From NCBI GenBank assembly GCA_937958015.1, contig CALGOA010000041.1:1-46029 (forward strand): a stretch of DNA of 46,029 nucleotides, written 5' to 3'. This stretch comes from an uncultured Acidimicrobiales bacterium (GTDB lineage: Bacteria; Actinomycetota; Acidimicrobiia; Acidimicrobiales; SZUA-35). The first letter of the stretch is position 1, and every line of letters begins with the position of its first letter. The notes under the pieces were generated by a model, which was given only the letters and a program-made list of their open reading frames with translations, ran no database searches and was not told the origin of the DNA. Positions 8,949 through 17,729 of this stretch are shown here, in pieces. The translations under genes and the position numbers were made by a program.

Positions 8949-10979
8949 TCACGTGGCGGCTGGGGACGAACCGTCCTCGGGCCCGGTGCGAACGTCGAGC
9001 GGTTCGATGTCGTCGGCAGCCTCAAACCCGAAGACGAACCCGTAGAACCAGAGTTCCGCCTCGTAGCTCCGAATGACATTCTGAGCCTGCCGGAAGCCGT
9101 GTTGTTCACCCTCGAAGAGCAGGTACGCATGCGGAAGACCCTTGGCAGCCACTGCAGCGACGATCGCCTCGCTCTGGTTCGGTGGCACGACCTCATCTTC
9201 GCTGCCCTGCATCACGAGTAGCGGGCAGTTCAGATCTTCGGTGTGGTTGATGGGCGAACGCTCGGCGTACACCGCTTCGGCCTCGGGCCACGGTCCGATC
9301 ATGTTGTCGAGGTATCGACTTTCAAACTTGTGGGTGTCCTCGGCCAGTGCCTTGAGGTCTGCAACACCGTAGAGACTGGTGCCGGTGGCAAAAACGGTGC
9401 TCTGTTCGAGGGCCGCCAGAACGGTGAAACCACCGGCGGAACCACCTCGAATGGCGACTCGGTGCGGGTCGACAGACCCGTGCTGGCCCAGAAACTCCGC
9501 AACTGCGATGACATCTTCTACATCGACGATTCCCCACTGCCCGTTCAGCAGCCGTCGATAGTCGGACCCGTAACCGGTGGAACCGCCGTAGTTCACATCG
9601 GCAACGGCGAACCCGCGTGAGGTCCAGTACTGAACCTTCAGGCTGAGCGCAGGCGAGCTGTGTGAGGTTGGGCCACCGTGCCCCATGACGACCAATGGAG
9701 GGAGTTCGCCCTCGGCGCCTTCCATCGACGGTCCGGTTGGCGGATAGAAGAACGCGTGGGACCGGCGACCGTTCCCGCTGGGAAACGAGATCGCTCGGGC
9801 CTCGGAGAACCAACCGGCGTCGATTCCCAAGTCGGACGGGGATCGATGCACCACGGTTTCCGCGGTGACCGGGTTGACCTGTTGCACGCTCGCGAGGGCA
9901 GAACCGGATGCGCTGACGACAAGCACCTCGTCGTCGAGTGCGGCCAGTCCCCCAATCGCAGCACAGTCGAAGTCTTCGAGCACCCAGACCGAGCCGTCGT
10001 CGGAGACGGTGGCGAGCCGGTCTTGTCCGCTACGGGTGAGCGCAACAACCAAACGACCATCGGAGAGTTCGGTCCAGCGTTGGGTCCCGAACTGCCAATG
10101 GGCGGCCCCGATCTCGCCATCGTCGAGTTCGGTCACCCACCGCGACTTGGACGATCCGGGGCTCCATCGGGCCAGGTTCCACCAGCCGTTCTCGTCCGAG
10201 CTGTAGACGAGATCGCCGTCGAGGGTCCAGTTGGCACCGTGAACTGCGAGCCGACCGCCACCGGCGACGGCCTGGGCGTTGCCCAACCGGGCATCCTCGA
10301 AGAGCGGCGCGGCCATGAGTTCAGTTCCGTCCCACGGCATGTTCGGGTGATTCCACGAGAACCAACTGAGCCAGCCACCATCGCCGGACACCCGGGGTCC
10401 CGCCACAAAGTCGGGACCGCTGACCAGAACTCGGATAGCGGAAGGATCCTCGGCGGCCGACCCGTCGGCTGGGATCGCCACGATGGCATTGGCCGCCTCA
10501 CCTCCGTTCGTCTCGAGCGTGGAGGGATAGTGATCCTCCATCACACAAACGATCCACTCACCGTCGGGGGTTTCGGTCCCATCGGCGAATCGCATTCCGT
10601 GGCGAACCTCGGGTTCTGGCGTGATCGCCACGGGGGTCGGATCCCCGTCGGGCCCGGTGGTGAATCGGTACAGACGCTGGTCGTCCCAGTTGGCGAAGTA
10701 CACGGCGCCGGGTTCACCCGGTCGGTGACCACCGAGCCACCATGCCCCGCCGCCGTATTCGTGAACCCGGGTTCGGGCGTTGAACGGCGCATCGATGCGA
10801 TCGAGACCATTCCGGACCAGAACCGTCCGCCCACCCTCGTCAGGGCGAAGCTCACTCCACCACACCTCGGCGGTTTCATCGAGACCTCTGACCGCAGGTC
10901 CTCCAACCCCGATTCCACCACTCGCTACCCGCGCCGCCGAGAGGGGCGAGGGCCAGGTGCCGAATGCCAATGCAGTCAC
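8949..10979 (-). CDS. S9 family prolyl oligopeptidase-like peptidase
   Basis: A 676-residue protein with an N-terminal beta-propeller half and a C-terminal alpha/beta-hydrolase peptidase domain, the acylaminoacyl-peptidase / dipeptidyl-peptidase layout. The catalytic triad is readable: S514 in GGSAGG, D595 in GSEDEVVPP and H627 in GEQHGF. No signal peptide is seen, so it is probably cytoplasmic. The start is a GTG at 10979, 4 bases after the aspC stop, which implies co-transcription and coupled translation. Confidence 0.92.
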   Translation of the reverse strand: MTALAFGTWPSPLSAARVASGGIGVGGPAVRGLDETAEVWWSELRPDEGGRTVLVRNGLDRIDAPFNARTRVHEYGGGAWWLGGHRPGEPGAVYFANWDDQRLYRFTTGPDGDPTPVAITPEPEVRHGMRFADGTETPDGEWIVCVMEDHYPSTLETNGGEAANAIVAIPADGSAAEDPSAIRVLVSGPDFVAGPRVSGDGGWLSWFSWNHPNMPWDGTELMAAPLFEDARLGNAQAVAGGGRLAVHGANWTLDGDLVYSSDENGWWNLARWSPGSSKSRWVTELDDGEIGAAHWQFGTQRWTELSDGRLVVALTRSGQDRLATVSDDGSVWVLEDFDCAAIGGLAALDDEVLVVSASGSALASVQQVNPVTAETVVHRSPSDLGIDAGWFSEARAISFPSGNGRRSHAFFYPPTGPSMEGAEGELPPLVVMGHGGPTSHSSPALSLKVQYWTSRGFAVADVNYGGSTGYGSDYRRLLNGQWGIVDVEDVIAVAEFLGQHGSVDPHRVAIRGGSAGGFTVLAALEQSTVFATGTSLYGVADLKALAEDTHKFESRYLDNMIGPWPEAEAVYAERSPINHTEDLNCPLLVMQGSEDEVVPPNQSEAIVAAVAAKGLPHAYLLFEGEQHGFRQAQNVIRSYEAELWFYGFVFGFEAADDIEPLDVRTGPEDGSSPAAT

Positions 10980-10983
10980 CGGT

Positions 10984-12183
10984 TCAGCCAGCGATCAGGG
11001 CGGCGAGCCGATCGAGACCCTCGGCGAGATCGTCGTCGCCAAGCGCATACGAGAACCGGCCGTAGCCGGGGGTGCCAAACGCTTCGCCGGGGACGAAAGC
11101 GACGTTCGCCTGTTGAAGCGCAACATCGGCCAATTCGAGCGTCGAGGTGACTTCCACCCCTCCGATCGTTCGACCCATGACGCCTTCAAAGCTCGGATAG
11201 GCATAGAACGCGCCTTCGGGCTTGAGGCACTCAACCCCCACGATCGAGTCGAGTTTCTGCCACATGGTCAAACGTCGACGATCAAAGTGGGTCCGCATGT
11301 CGTGTACGGCGGTGAGGTCTCCCGAGACCGCAGCAAGCGCCGCGGCCTGGGCCACGTTGCACACGTTCGAGGTCTGATGTGACTGCAGCGAGTTCAGCGA
11401 CTTGGCAACGTCGGCGGAAGCGATGATCCAGCCGACGCGCCACCCGGTCATGGCGTAGGTCTTGGCTACACCGTTCAGAATCAGGCATCGGTCGGCGACC
11501 TCGGGCACGAGCGTGGGCATGCTGTGAAATTCGTTGTCGTCGTAGACCAGATGTTCGTAGATCTCATCGGTCAACACCCAGATATCGTTCTCGGCCGCCC
11601 AGGTGCCGATCTCGATGATCTCTTCCCTGGTGTAGACCGCTCCACTGGGGTTGCTAGGGCTCACGAAGATGAGCGCCTTGCTGCGGGGGGTGCGAGCTGC
11701 TTCGAGGTCGGCGACCGTTGCCTTGAATCCGCTGTGGATCGAGGTTCCCACGAACACCGGCTCGCCGCCCGCCAAGCGGACCGGCTCGGGATAGGTAGTC
11801 CAGAACGGGGTTGGGATCATCACCTCGTCGCCGGGGTTCACAACCGCGGCGATGGCGTTGAACACGGCGTGTTTGCCGCCGTTGGTAACCACGACCTGGG
11901 AAGGATCGGCCTCGAAACCGCTGTCACGTTTGGTTTTGGCGGCGATGGCCGCCTTCAGGTCGGCCTGCCCACCGGCCGGGGTGTACTTGTGCGCCGCAGG
12001 GTTACGGCAAGCTTCGACGGCGGCCTCGACGATGTACTCCGGCGTAGCAAAATCGGGTTCGCCCGCACCGAATCCGATCACCGGCTTTCCGGCCGCCTTG
12101 AGTTCCTTGGCCTTTGCGGTGATCGCAAGAGTGGCGCTGGGAGCGATGGATCCGACACGGATGGAAACACGACCGGTTGACAT
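10984..12183 (-). CDS. aspC: Aspartate aminotransferase, class I/II
   Basis: A PLP enzyme of 399 residues, the family's normal length, exchanging amino groups between aspartate and 2-oxoglutarate. PLP-binding residues are in place: N178 in SNPSG, D206 and Y209 in TDEIYEHL, and K241 in the [16 protein letters not shown] block. The ATG at 12183 is preferred to a GTG at 12216 because the family starts here and TACCCT lies 7 nt upstream. The exact amino acid used (Asp versus related substrates) is inferred from family. First gene of a three-gene operon. Confidence 0.92.
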   Translation of the reverse strand: MSTGRVSIRVGSIAPSATLAITAKAKELKAAGKPVIGFGAGEPDFATPEYIVEAAVEACRNPAAHKYTPAGGQADLKAAIAAKTKRDSGFEADPSQVVVTNGGKHAVFNAIAAVVNPGDEVMIPTPFWTTYPEPVRLAGGEPVFVGTSIHSGFKATVADLEAARTPRSKALIFVSPSNPSGAVYTREEIIEIGTWAAENDIWVLTDEIYEHLVYDDNEFHSMPTLVPEVADRCLILNGVAKTYAMTGWRVGWIIASADVAKSLNSLQSHQTSNVCNVAQAAALAAVSGDLTAVHDMRTHFDRRRLTMWQKLDSIVGVECLKPEGAFYAYPSFEGVMGRTIGGVEVTSTLELADVALQQANVAFVPGEAFGTPGYGRFSYALGDDDLAEGLDRLAALIAG

Positions 12184-12190
12184 GCCGATC

Positions 12191-12196
12191 AGGGTA
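12191..12196 (-). promoter_or_regulatory. -10 box, leaderless aspC
   Basis: TACCCT on the minus strand, 7 nt before the aspC ATG. It supports the shorter start. Confidence 0.4.
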
Positions 12197-12230
12197 ACGC
12201 CGCGACCCCCGTCCACTGCTTGGATTTTGG

Positions 12231-12262
12231 CGCCGGACCGGCCTGACTTGACCGGTCCGGCG
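12231..12262 (-). terminator. Hairpin after msrB
   Basis: A perfect 11-bp inverted repeat (CGCCGGACCGG with CCGGTCCGGCG) and a 10-base loop, 17 bases past the msrB stop. No T-run follows, so termination may be weak. Confidence 0.5.
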
Positions 12263-12279
12263 TGCGTGTTACCGAGGGC

Positions 12280-12684
12280 CTAGTGCTCGGCCTCGCGTGG
12301 GGTGAAGTTGAGGCTGGCGGAGTTCATGCAGTATCGCTGTCCGGTGGGGGCCGGTCCGTCCGAGAACACATGGCCCAGATGGGCGCCACAGTTTGCACAG
12401 ACGTTTTCGACCCGTTTCATGAAGAACTTCCGGTCCTCGTGGTTCTCTATCGCTTCGTCATCGACAGGGGCGTAGAAGCTGGGCCAGCCGGTGCCACTAT
12501 CGAATTTTGCGTCACTGTCAAACAGCGGTTCATCACACACGATGCAGCTGTAGACACCGTCTGCCTTGTTGCTGTCGTAGGCGCCGCTAAAGGGTCGTTC
12601 GGTTCCGGCCTTCTGCGTTACTTCGTACTGGATATCGGTGAGTCGTTCGCGTAGTTCGGCATCATCAAAGGTCTTCTTGGCCAT
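12280..12684 (-). CDS. msrB: Peptide-methionine (R)-S-oxide reductase
   Basis: Repairs oxidised methionine in proteins by reducing the R-sulfoxide, in the cytoplasm. The 134-residue length is typical. The catalytic Cys119 is in RYCMNSASL. The structural zinc site has two CxxC pairs, C47/C50 (CIVC) and C96/C99 (CANC). The substrate pocket motif SGTGWPSF (about 63-70) and GHVF are present. No msrA is fused or adjacent. Confidence 0.97.
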   Translation of the reverse strand: MAKKTFDDAELRERLTDIQYEVTQKAGTERPFSGAYDSNKADGVYSCIVCDEPLFDSDAKFDSGTGWPSFYAPVDDEAIENHEDRKFFMKRVENVCANCGAHLGHVFSDGPAPTGQRYCMNSASLNFTPREAEH

Positions 12685-12720
12685 GGCTAGGTAACGCCTA
12701 TGAGGTACCGATTGTTCCAG

Positions 12721-13689
12721 TCAGCTCACGCGTCGGGCGTCCTCGACCAGGTTGATCTCGTACAGCACCTGCTGCAGTCGATCGTCGGCCTCGATCGGCG
12801 CGAACCGTTGAGGATGTTCGGCGGTGATGCAGCTGGGGACGGGGGCCAGAATCGTCCACGGCGTCGGATGGCAGAACTGCACGACGCTGTACCGATCGCC
12901 CGGCTGATCGGGGTCGGCCACCACGCGATGCCAGCCGCTGGGAATGATGCCGTTGGTGATGTGTTCGAGCATGATCCCGGTGTTCACGATCACACCGTCG
13001 TCGGGTGGCACCGCATCGACCCACTCGTCATCCACCCGCACCTGCAGGCCTCGGGCGGTGGCCCGGGGTAGCGCGGTGATCAGGTTGATGTCGGCGTGTT
13101 CGCCGGCCCATACATGTTCCTCGCCCGGTGACAGCTCCATCGCGGGATAGTGGATTGCCCTGGTGAGCGTGGTGCCGTCGGTGGTCATGGTGTCGAAGAA
13201 CGTCTCGTCACAGCCGATGCCCAACGCAATGATCCGGAGAAAGCGGCGCTGGAGTTGTTCGACCGAGGATGCGAACTCCTGCAGCACCTCGGTGATCCCC
13301 GGCACCTGAGCCTCGGGCAGAACCTGTTCGGGATAGCGCTGGGGGTACTTGCGTTGAAGTGGGTGTCCGGCGGGAATGCCTCGACCCCAGTTCAGCATTT
13401 CCTTCCAGTCCGGCGCATCGGCAACCGCTGCGGTCTCGACCAGCAGGCCCGTGTAGCCGGTCTGGCCGAAGGTTCCCGGAGCGTGCGCCTTCGCCTTCTC
13501 CTCGGTCGGCAATTCGAAGAACTCTCGCAACATGCCGTAGGCGGTGTCGAGGAGGTCCTGGCTGATGTCGTGACTGGTGTAGACGAAGCCGGTGGCGAGG
13601 CTGCGGCTCACGCCATCGACCACGGCCTTCCGCTCGGCTGCGGTCCCGGTCTCAAACTTCAGAAGATCTACGTCGAGTATCTGAGCCAT
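12721..13689 (-). CDS. 2-oxoglutarate/Fe(II)-type oxygenase, isopenicillin N synthase-like
   Basis: A 322-residue non-haem iron oxygenase of the isopenicillin N synthase / 2OG-Fe(II) superfamily. The iron-binding triad is H198 and D200 (GEHADINLIT) and H254 (SGWHRV). R266 in RYSVVQF is the usual 2-oxoglutarate carboxylate ligand position. The N-terminal DIOX_N-like part contains the TGFVYTSH motif. The substrate is unknown. Start ATG 13689 is chosen because TACGAT lies 7 nt upstream and the extra upstream residues do not look coding. Confidence 0.85.
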   Translation of the reverse strand: MAQILDVDLLKFETGTAAERKAVVDGVSRSLATGFVYTSHDISQDLLDTAYGMLREFFELPTEEKAKAHAPGTFGQTGYTGLLVETAAVADAPDWKEMLNWGRGIPAGHPLQRKYPQRYPEQVLPEAQVPGITEVLQEFASSVEQLQRRFLRIIALGIGCDETFFDTMTTDGTTLTRAIHYPAMELSPGEEHVWAGEHADINLITALPRATARGLQVRVDDEWVDAVPPDDGVIVNTGIMLEHITNGIIPSGWHRVVADPDQPGDRYSVVQFCHPTPWTILAPVPSCITAEHPQRFAPIEADDRLQQVLYEINLVEDARRVS

Positions 13690-13696
13690 TGCCCCG

Positions 13697-13702
13697 ATCG
13701 TA
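13697..13702 (-). promoter_or_regulatory. -10 box, leaderless oxygenase gene
   Basis: TACGAT on the minus strand, 7 nt before the ATG; identical to the box before the gene starting at 37281. Confidence 0.4.
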
Positions 13703-13754
13703 CCGCTCTCACGAGATCGGGTCACCAGTGACGCAGGACCGTTTGGGTCCACCC

Positions 13755-13782
13755 TTGACAAACCGGCACGATCTCCTACGTT
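13755..13782 (+). promoter_or_regulatory. Possible promoter for the small membrane-protein genes
   Basis: TTGACA at 13755-13760 and TACGTT at 13777-13782, separated by 16 bases, on the + strand. Transcription would begin near 13789, ahead of the 29-residue ORF. Confidence 0.4.
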
Positions 13783-13854
13783 CGTAGGCATCGGAAACCA
13801 TGAGCCACCCGACGCGGACAGCTCCTTCCACGTCCAGTTCTACGAGCTCGACGA

Positions 13855-13944
13855 ATGAAACGTCGAACCGCCTTCGTCCTTGCCCTATTGATTCTGGCGA
13901 TTTTGGGCGCATCGGCGTTTCAGCTCTTTGCGCTGGCCCGTTAG
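13855..13944 (+). CDS. 29-residue single-pass membrane peptide
   Basis: A very short ORF: a basic start (MKRRT) then one hydrophobic helix (about 6-27) and a C-terminal Arg. It is followed 6 bases later by another small membrane protein in the same direction. An open frame directly upstream, ending in a stop that overlaps this ATG, reads HVQFYELDE at its end but has no clear start codon. I do not recognise the family. Support is the hydrophobic pattern, the promoter-like sequence upstream and the neighbour. Confidence 0.4.
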   Translation: MKRRTAFVLALLILAILGASAFQLFALAR

Positions 13945-13950
13945 GACCAC

Positions 13951-14172
13951 ATGCCGAAATCGCTGCCAGATCTGAGTACCCGAACGGTCTGGTGGCTCTC
14001 CCTCGCAGCGTGGGTGTTGGCCGTGGTCTGTGTCATCGGGGGCACCTGGGTCGGGCTAAACGTGAGCGCTGGACTGGGAGCGGGGATGTGGATCGCCGCC
14101 GCAGTGCTGAGCTTCCTACCGTTTCTGTCGGCGAGAACCCGACACACCGGTTGGTGGAGCCAACGCCTCTAG
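13951..14172 (+). CDS. Small two-helix membrane protein
   Basis: A 73-residue protein with two hydrophobic segments (about 13-35 and 41-59) separated by a short Gly-rich turn, and a basic C-terminus (ARTRHTGWWSQRL). It has no recognisable family. It follows the 29-residue peptide by 6 bases and probably shares its transcript. It converges on the cyclophilin gene. Confidence 0.6.
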   Translation: MPKSLPDLSTRTVWWLSLAAWVLAVVCVIGGTWVGLNVSAGLGAGMWIAAAVLSFLPFLSARTRHTGWWSQRL

Positions 14173-14207
14173 CACCGGCGTAGATGTCGCCAGCCAAGAG
14201 GAGCAGC

Positions 14208-14240
14208 GGCCCCGAACCGTGTTCAGCACGATCCGGGGCC
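14208..14240. terminator. Hairpin between convergent genes
   Basis: Stem GGCCCCG/CGGGGCC (7 bp), a 3x3 internal loop, then CGTG/CACG closing a TTCAG loop. It lies between the ends of the small membrane-protein gene and the cyclophilin gene. There is no T-run on either side. Confidence 0.5.
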
Positions 14241-14250
14241 CACTGAAGAA

Positions 14251-14823
14251 CTAGTCGTCGTGTTCGGTGATGGTGACCGTGTTCATCGTCACCGGCGATT
14301 GCGGACGATCCTGGGCGCCGGTGGGGACCTTTTCGATCTGGTCGATGATGTCCATGCCCTTCACGACCTGGCCAAACAGGCTGTAGGCCGGCGGCAGGCC
14401 GACTCCGGAGGCACCGGAGATGATGAAGAACTGGCTGCCGTTGGTGTTAGGGCCGGCGTTGGCCATTGCCAACGAACCGAGCGCGTACTGGCCGGGCTTG
14501 GGAAGTTCGTCCTGGAACCGATACCCGGGTCCGCCTCGGCCGCTGCCTTCAGGATCGCCACCCTGGCACATGAAACCCTGGATGATGCGGTGGAAGACGA
14601 GACCGTCGTAGTAGTGGTACCGAGCGAGGCTCACGAAGTTGTTCACCGTGGCCGGAGCCTGAGCGGCGTTGAGGTTGATGACAACGTCACCGAGCTCGGT
14701 ATCGCCATGGCTGATGTTCACCGTGGCGGTGTAACGCTTCGACGGGTCGATACACATGTCGAACGACGAATCGAACTTGGTCTGGCGGGCGCTGGAACCG
14801 TCGGGATTGGGGCATTCGGGCAC
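14251..14823 (-). CDS. Cyclophilin-type peptidyl-prolyl cis-trans isomerase
   Basis: Catalyses proline isomerisation during protein folding. The cyclophilin core is clear: FHRIIQGFMCQGGDP (77-91), GYRFQDE, ALGSLAMANAGPNTNGSQFFI and YSLFGQVVKGMDIID. With the GTG start at 14823 it has 190 residues and no signal peptide or membrane helix, so it is cytoplasmic. The frame stays open further upstream, but AAGGAG lies 7 nt before this GTG and the longer version would overlap the lipoprotein gene. Confidence 0.92.
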   Translation of the reverse strand: MPECPNPDGSSARQTKFDSSFDMCIDPSKRYTATVNISHGDTELGDVVINLNAAQAPATVNNFVSLARYHYYDGLVFHRIIQGFMCQGGDPEGSGRGGPGYRFQDELPKPGQYALGSLAMANAGPNTNGSQFFIISGASGVGLPPAYSLFGQVVKGMDIIDQIEKVPTGAQDRPQSPVTMNTVTITEHDD

Positions 14824-14830
14824 TTCGGGT

Positions 14831-14836
14831 CTCCTT
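14831..14836 (-). promoter_or_regulatory. Ribosome binding site of the cyclophilin gene
   Basis: AAGGAG on the minus strand, 7 nt before the GTG at 14823. It decides the start against the longer open frame. Confidence 0.65.
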
Positions 14837-14885
14837 GGAAGATGAACGTTCAAGGATAGGGCTGCAGCCGGCGAACGGCGGCCTG

Positions 14886-16172
14886 CTACGACAGCACGAT
14901 CTGATGGACCCGGTACTCCAGGGTCGCAACACCTTCGCTCGACACACCGCAGAACGAGTCGCCAACGTACAGATCGCCGTTGGTAGCGAACGCCAGCGGA
15001 ACCCGGCCCCATGTGACAAACGAATCCTGGGAGCACTCGATCTCGGCTGGTTCACCAACGCTGAGGGTTTCTCCGCTGGTGCGGTCGTACACGAGGGTTT
15101 CCAGCCCGGAGGTGTACGCGATACGGGACCCGTTGCGATTCCAGATCACGTTCAGGGAGGGGCCCTCACCCACCCGCTCGGTCGTGCCGCTGGCCAGGTT
15201 GACCACCTCGATACCGCTCGATTCCGAGTCCTCGAAGATCGAATCCCAGATCACCATTTCCGATGAGTCGGGACTGACCCGGAAGCCGCTCGCCTCGAAC
15301 CGTCGTTCGTCGTCACCCGTTCTGGCGGCGAGAACCACCGCTGGTTCAGCACCAAATTCAACATGGACCAGTTGCCCGTCAGCGGTTCGCACCGCGCCGA
15401 AGTTGAACTGCTCCAGAGTGCCCGACTGGGTTCGCTCGCCGGTCCGGGGATTCACCAGATACTCATCCACCTGAGGTCCGGTCGGCTCCTCGCCGTCCTC
15501 GACAACCTCGGCGTAGAACGCGTTTTCATCGGTGAGCATCATCGTGACGAAACCGTCCGGATTCCACGATGCGTCACCAGCGATCGCCCCGGCCACGTCC
15601 ACCGGAACCGGGTTCTCCAGTTCAAGATCGGCCGTCACGTCGAAGATCGTGATCGCTCCGAGGAAACCTTCACAACCTTGCACGTCGAGGATCTGGTCTC
15701 TTCGCATCGATGGTTTGACCGAACCCGAGAATTGGATCGGTTCCCCAGTTGCAGTCGTGGGGTTGATTCGTCCGTCGGCCCGGAGATTCACGTAGTACGA
15801 CTGCGCCTCGCCCTCACAGCCGCTGCTCTGAGGATCCAACTGCGTTCCCAGAAGGTTCCCTTCGCTGTCGGCGATGATCACCGAGGTCAGTAGCACGTCT
15901 CGATCGATCTGCTCAAACGCTTCGATCTGGGGTTCGGGGGTGGTCGTGCTGGTGGTTGTGGTGGTCGATGCGGTGGTCGCTGGAGTTGTCGTTGTCGATT
16001 CCGTCGTCGACTCGATGGCGGCGGCGGTGGACACCGTGGCCGGCGTCGTCGTGGTGGACATGGAGGTCGAGGATTCCGACGAGGTCGACGCCGTCGCCGA
16101 ACCACCGCATGCCGCCCCCACCAATGCAGCGAAAACCAGACTGAGCGCCGGGGTGCGGCGCAGAGAACACAT
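14886..16172 (-). CDS. Secreted Thr-rich lipoprotein with a propeller-like C-terminal domain
   Basis: A 428-residue exported protein. A hydrophobic signal (about 9-20) ends at Cys22, a probable lipidation site. A Ser/Thr linker (about 26-86) follows, and then a globular domain with repeated WNPDG, WNRNG and SPDSSE segments like the blades of a WD40/TolB-type propeller. No enzymatic motif is seen and the role is unknown. Start ATG 16172 puts the signal peptide at the N-terminus; the longer frame lacks one. The cyclophilin start is 62 bases downstream. Confidence 0.75.
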   Translation of the reverse strand: MCSLRRTPALSLVFAALVGAACGGSATASTSSESSTSMSTTTTPATVSTAAAIESTTESTTTTPATTASTTTTTSTTTPEPQIEAFEQIDRDVLLTSVIIADSEGNLLGTQLDPQSSGCEGEAQSYYVNLRADGRINPTTATGEPIQFSGSVKPSMRRDQILDVQGCEGFLGAITIFDVTADLELENPVPVDVAGAIAGDASWNPDGFVTMMLTDENAFYAEVVEDGEEPTGPQVDEYLVNPRTGERTQSGTLEQFNFGAVRTADGQLVHVEFGAEPAVVLAARTGDDERRFEASGFRVSPDSSEMVIWDSIFEDSESSGIEVVNLASGTTERVGEGPSLNVIWNRNGSRIAYTSGLETLVYDRTSGETLSVGEPAEIECSQDSFVTWGRVPLAFATNGDLYVGDSFCGVSSEGVATLEYRVHQIVLS

Positions 16173-16195
16173 CAGACCATTCTGGTGCAAAAGAG

Positions 16196-16243
16196 CCAGT
16201 GGATGCCGCCAATGCTCCCGCCGGCATAACCGGCATCCCCTGG
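16196..16243 (-). repeat. Inverted repeat upstream of the lipoprotein gene
   Basis: Arms of 13 bases (16196-16208 and 16231-16243) pair with one mismatch around a 22-base loop. It lies between the metY terminator hairpin and the lipoprotein start, 23 bases from the start codon, so it could be a second terminator stem or an operator. Confidence 0.4.
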
Positions 16244-16256
16244 CCCTCTCTCTGCA

Positions 16257-16288
16257 CCGAGGCACCGGGGAATCCACCGGCGCCTCGG
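16257..16288 (-). terminator. Hairpin after metY
   Basis: Twelve-base arms CCGAGGCACCGG and CCGGCGCCTCGG (one mismatch) with an 8-base loop, 8 bases past the metY stop. There is no T-run. Confidence 0.5.
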
Positions 16289-16296
16289 GAGAACTG

Positions 16297-17628
16297 TTAG
16301 ATAGCTTCTTTGGCGGCTCGGAAGCCGACCTCGAGATCTCCGAGAATGTCGTCGATCGACTCGAGACCCACGCTGAGGCGCACCAGTCCGGGCTCAACAC
16401 CGGTGGCTGACTGCTCTTCCGGAGTGAGCTGGCTGTGGGTGGTAGACGCCGGGTGAATCACCAGGCTCCGAACATCACCGATGTTGGCCACGTGGCTGTG
16501 CAGTTGCAGCGCATTCACGAACCGCTCCCCCGCCTCACGGCCGCCCTTGATGATGAAACTGGGAACCGAACCGAAACCGCGACCCTGGGTGTATTTGGTG
16601 CCTGCCTCGTGCCACGGCGACGACGGCAAACCGGCGAAGTTGACCCGTTCGACTTCCTCGCGGCCCTGCAGGAACTCCGCCACGATCTGAGCGTTCAAGA
16701 CGTGGCGCTCCATGCGAAGGCTCAGCGTCTCAAGTCCCTGCAGCATGGCGAAGCTGTTGAACGGGCTGATGGCGGATCCGAGATCGCGCAGCACCTGTAC
16801 CCGGGCCTTGGCGATGAAGGCGCCGTGACCCAGCATCGGCCAGTAGGTGAGGCCGTGATAGCTGGGGTCGGGTTGGTTGTAGTTGGGGTACCGGTCGGCG
16901 TCGGAGAATTCGAAACTGCCACCGTCGACGATGATGCCGCCCATGCTGGTGCCGTGACCACCGATGAACTTGGTGGCCGAGTGCACGACGATGTCGGCGC
17001 CCCACTCGAGCGGACGGATCAGGTATGGGCTCGCCACGGTGTTGTCGATCACGAGCGGGACTCCGGCCGCGTGGGCGACGCCGGCAACCGCTTCGATGTC
17101 GAGCACGTTGTTCTTGGGATTCCCGATGCTCTCGCCGTAGAACAGTTTGGTGTTGGGCTGCACGGCGGCAGCCCAGGCCTCAGGATTGTCCATGTCGTCG
17201 ACAAACGTCGTTTCGATCCCAAGCTTGGGAAGCGAGTAGTGGAGCAGGTTGTAGGTGCCGCCGTACAGCGCAGCGCCCGCCACGATGTGATCGCCGGCCT
17301 CGGCGATGTTCAGGATGGCGGTTGTCTCAGCGGCCTGACCGGAGGCGACGGCCAACGCACCGGGAACGCCGGCAGCGGTTTCGCTGAGGCCGTTCTCAAG
17401 CGCGGCCAGTCGTGTCTCGAGCACGCCGGTGGTGGGGTTCATCAGCCGGGTGTAGATGTTGCCGGGTTCGCCGAGGGCGAAGAGATTCGCAGCGTGGGCG
17501 GAATCCCGGAACTGATAGGCGGTGGTCTGATAGATCGGAACGGCACGGGCGCCGGTAGCCGAGTCGGGCTCCTGGCCTGCGTGAATCTGGAGGGTTTCGA
17601 ACCCAGGGGAAAGAGGTGCGTCGGTCAT
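16297..17628 (-). CDS. metY: O-acetylhomoserine sulfhydrylase (aminocarboxypropyltransferase)
   Basis: A PLP enzyme of the Cys/Met metabolism family, 443 residues, which is the longer O-acetylhomoserine sulfhydrylase length. It makes homocysteine from acetylhomoserine and sulfide. The PLP lysine is K220 in [12 protein letters not shown], with D195 in [12 protein letters not shown]-terminal [14 protein letters not shown] and [10 protein letters not shown] are typical of this subgroup. A -10-like TAGCGT lies 7 nt before the ATG, and a 9-bp palindrome lies just upstream of it. A second, related gene is at 34666-35958. Confidence 0.93.
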   Translation of the reverse strand: MTDAPLSPGFETLQIHAGQEPDSATGARAVPIYQTTAYQFRDSAHAANLFALGEPGNIYTRLMNPTTGVLETRLAALENGLSETAAGVPGALAVASGQAAETTAILNIAEAGDHIVAGAALYGGTYNLLHYSLPKLGIETTFVDDMDNPEAWAAAVQPNTKLFYGESIGNPKNNVLDIEAVAGVAHAAGVPLVIDNTVASPYLIRPLEWGADIVVHSATKFIGGHGTSMGGIIVDGGSFEFSDADRYPNYNQPDPSYHGLTYWPMLGHGAFIAKARVQVLRDLGSAISPFNSFAMLQGLETLSLRMERHVLNAQIVAEFLQGREEVERVNFAGLPSSPWHEAGTKYTQGRGFGSVPSFIIKGGREAGERFVNALQLHSHVANIGDVRSLVIHPASTTHSQLTPEEQSATGVEPGLVRLSVGLESIDDILGDLEVGFRAAKEAI

Positions 17629-17635
17629 GAACCCG

Positions 17636-17641
17636 ACGCTA
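17636..17641 (-). promoter_or_regulatory. -10 box, leaderless metY
   Basis: TAGCGT on the minus strand, 7 nt before the ATG. The identical box precedes glpD. Confidence 0.4.
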
Positions 17642-17646
17642 CTGGC

Positions 17647-17673
17647 TAAACCCGACCAATTGCATCGGGTTTA
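17647..17673 (-). promoter_or_regulatory. Operator-like palindrome before metY
   Basis: Perfect 9-bp arms, TAAACCCGA and TCGGGTTTA, with a 9-base spacer. It begins 5 bases upstream of the -10 box, so a bound protein would cover the -35 region. No known regulator motif is assigned. Confidence 0.5.
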
Positions 17674-17729
17674 CCGAAATTTGCCTCAAAATGTCTGGAC
17701 CCCAAGATCTGCGTGCAGATCCGGGAGCA

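Noticed and set aside
9678-11150. 490-aa open frame antisense to the S9 peptidase
   Set aside because: Shadow ORF; the minus-strand protein has a full catalytic triad.
13800-14183. 127-aa + strand frame overlapping the small membrane proteins
   Set aside because: Low-complexity Ser/Thr start and no domain; the hydrophobic frames at 13855 and 13951 fit better.
15930-16090. Repetitive GTGGTC-type tract
   Set aside because: It is the Ser/Thr linker of the lipoprotein read on the opposite strand, not a CRISPR or tandem-repeat locus.
16435-17649. 404-aa open frame antisense to metY
   Set aside because: Shadow of metY; no recognisable domain.
17706-17721. Palindrome GATCTGC-GT-GCAGATC after the enoyl-CoA hydratase as a terminator
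   Set aside because: The loop is too small for the full stem and no T-run follows; left as a minor palindrome only.
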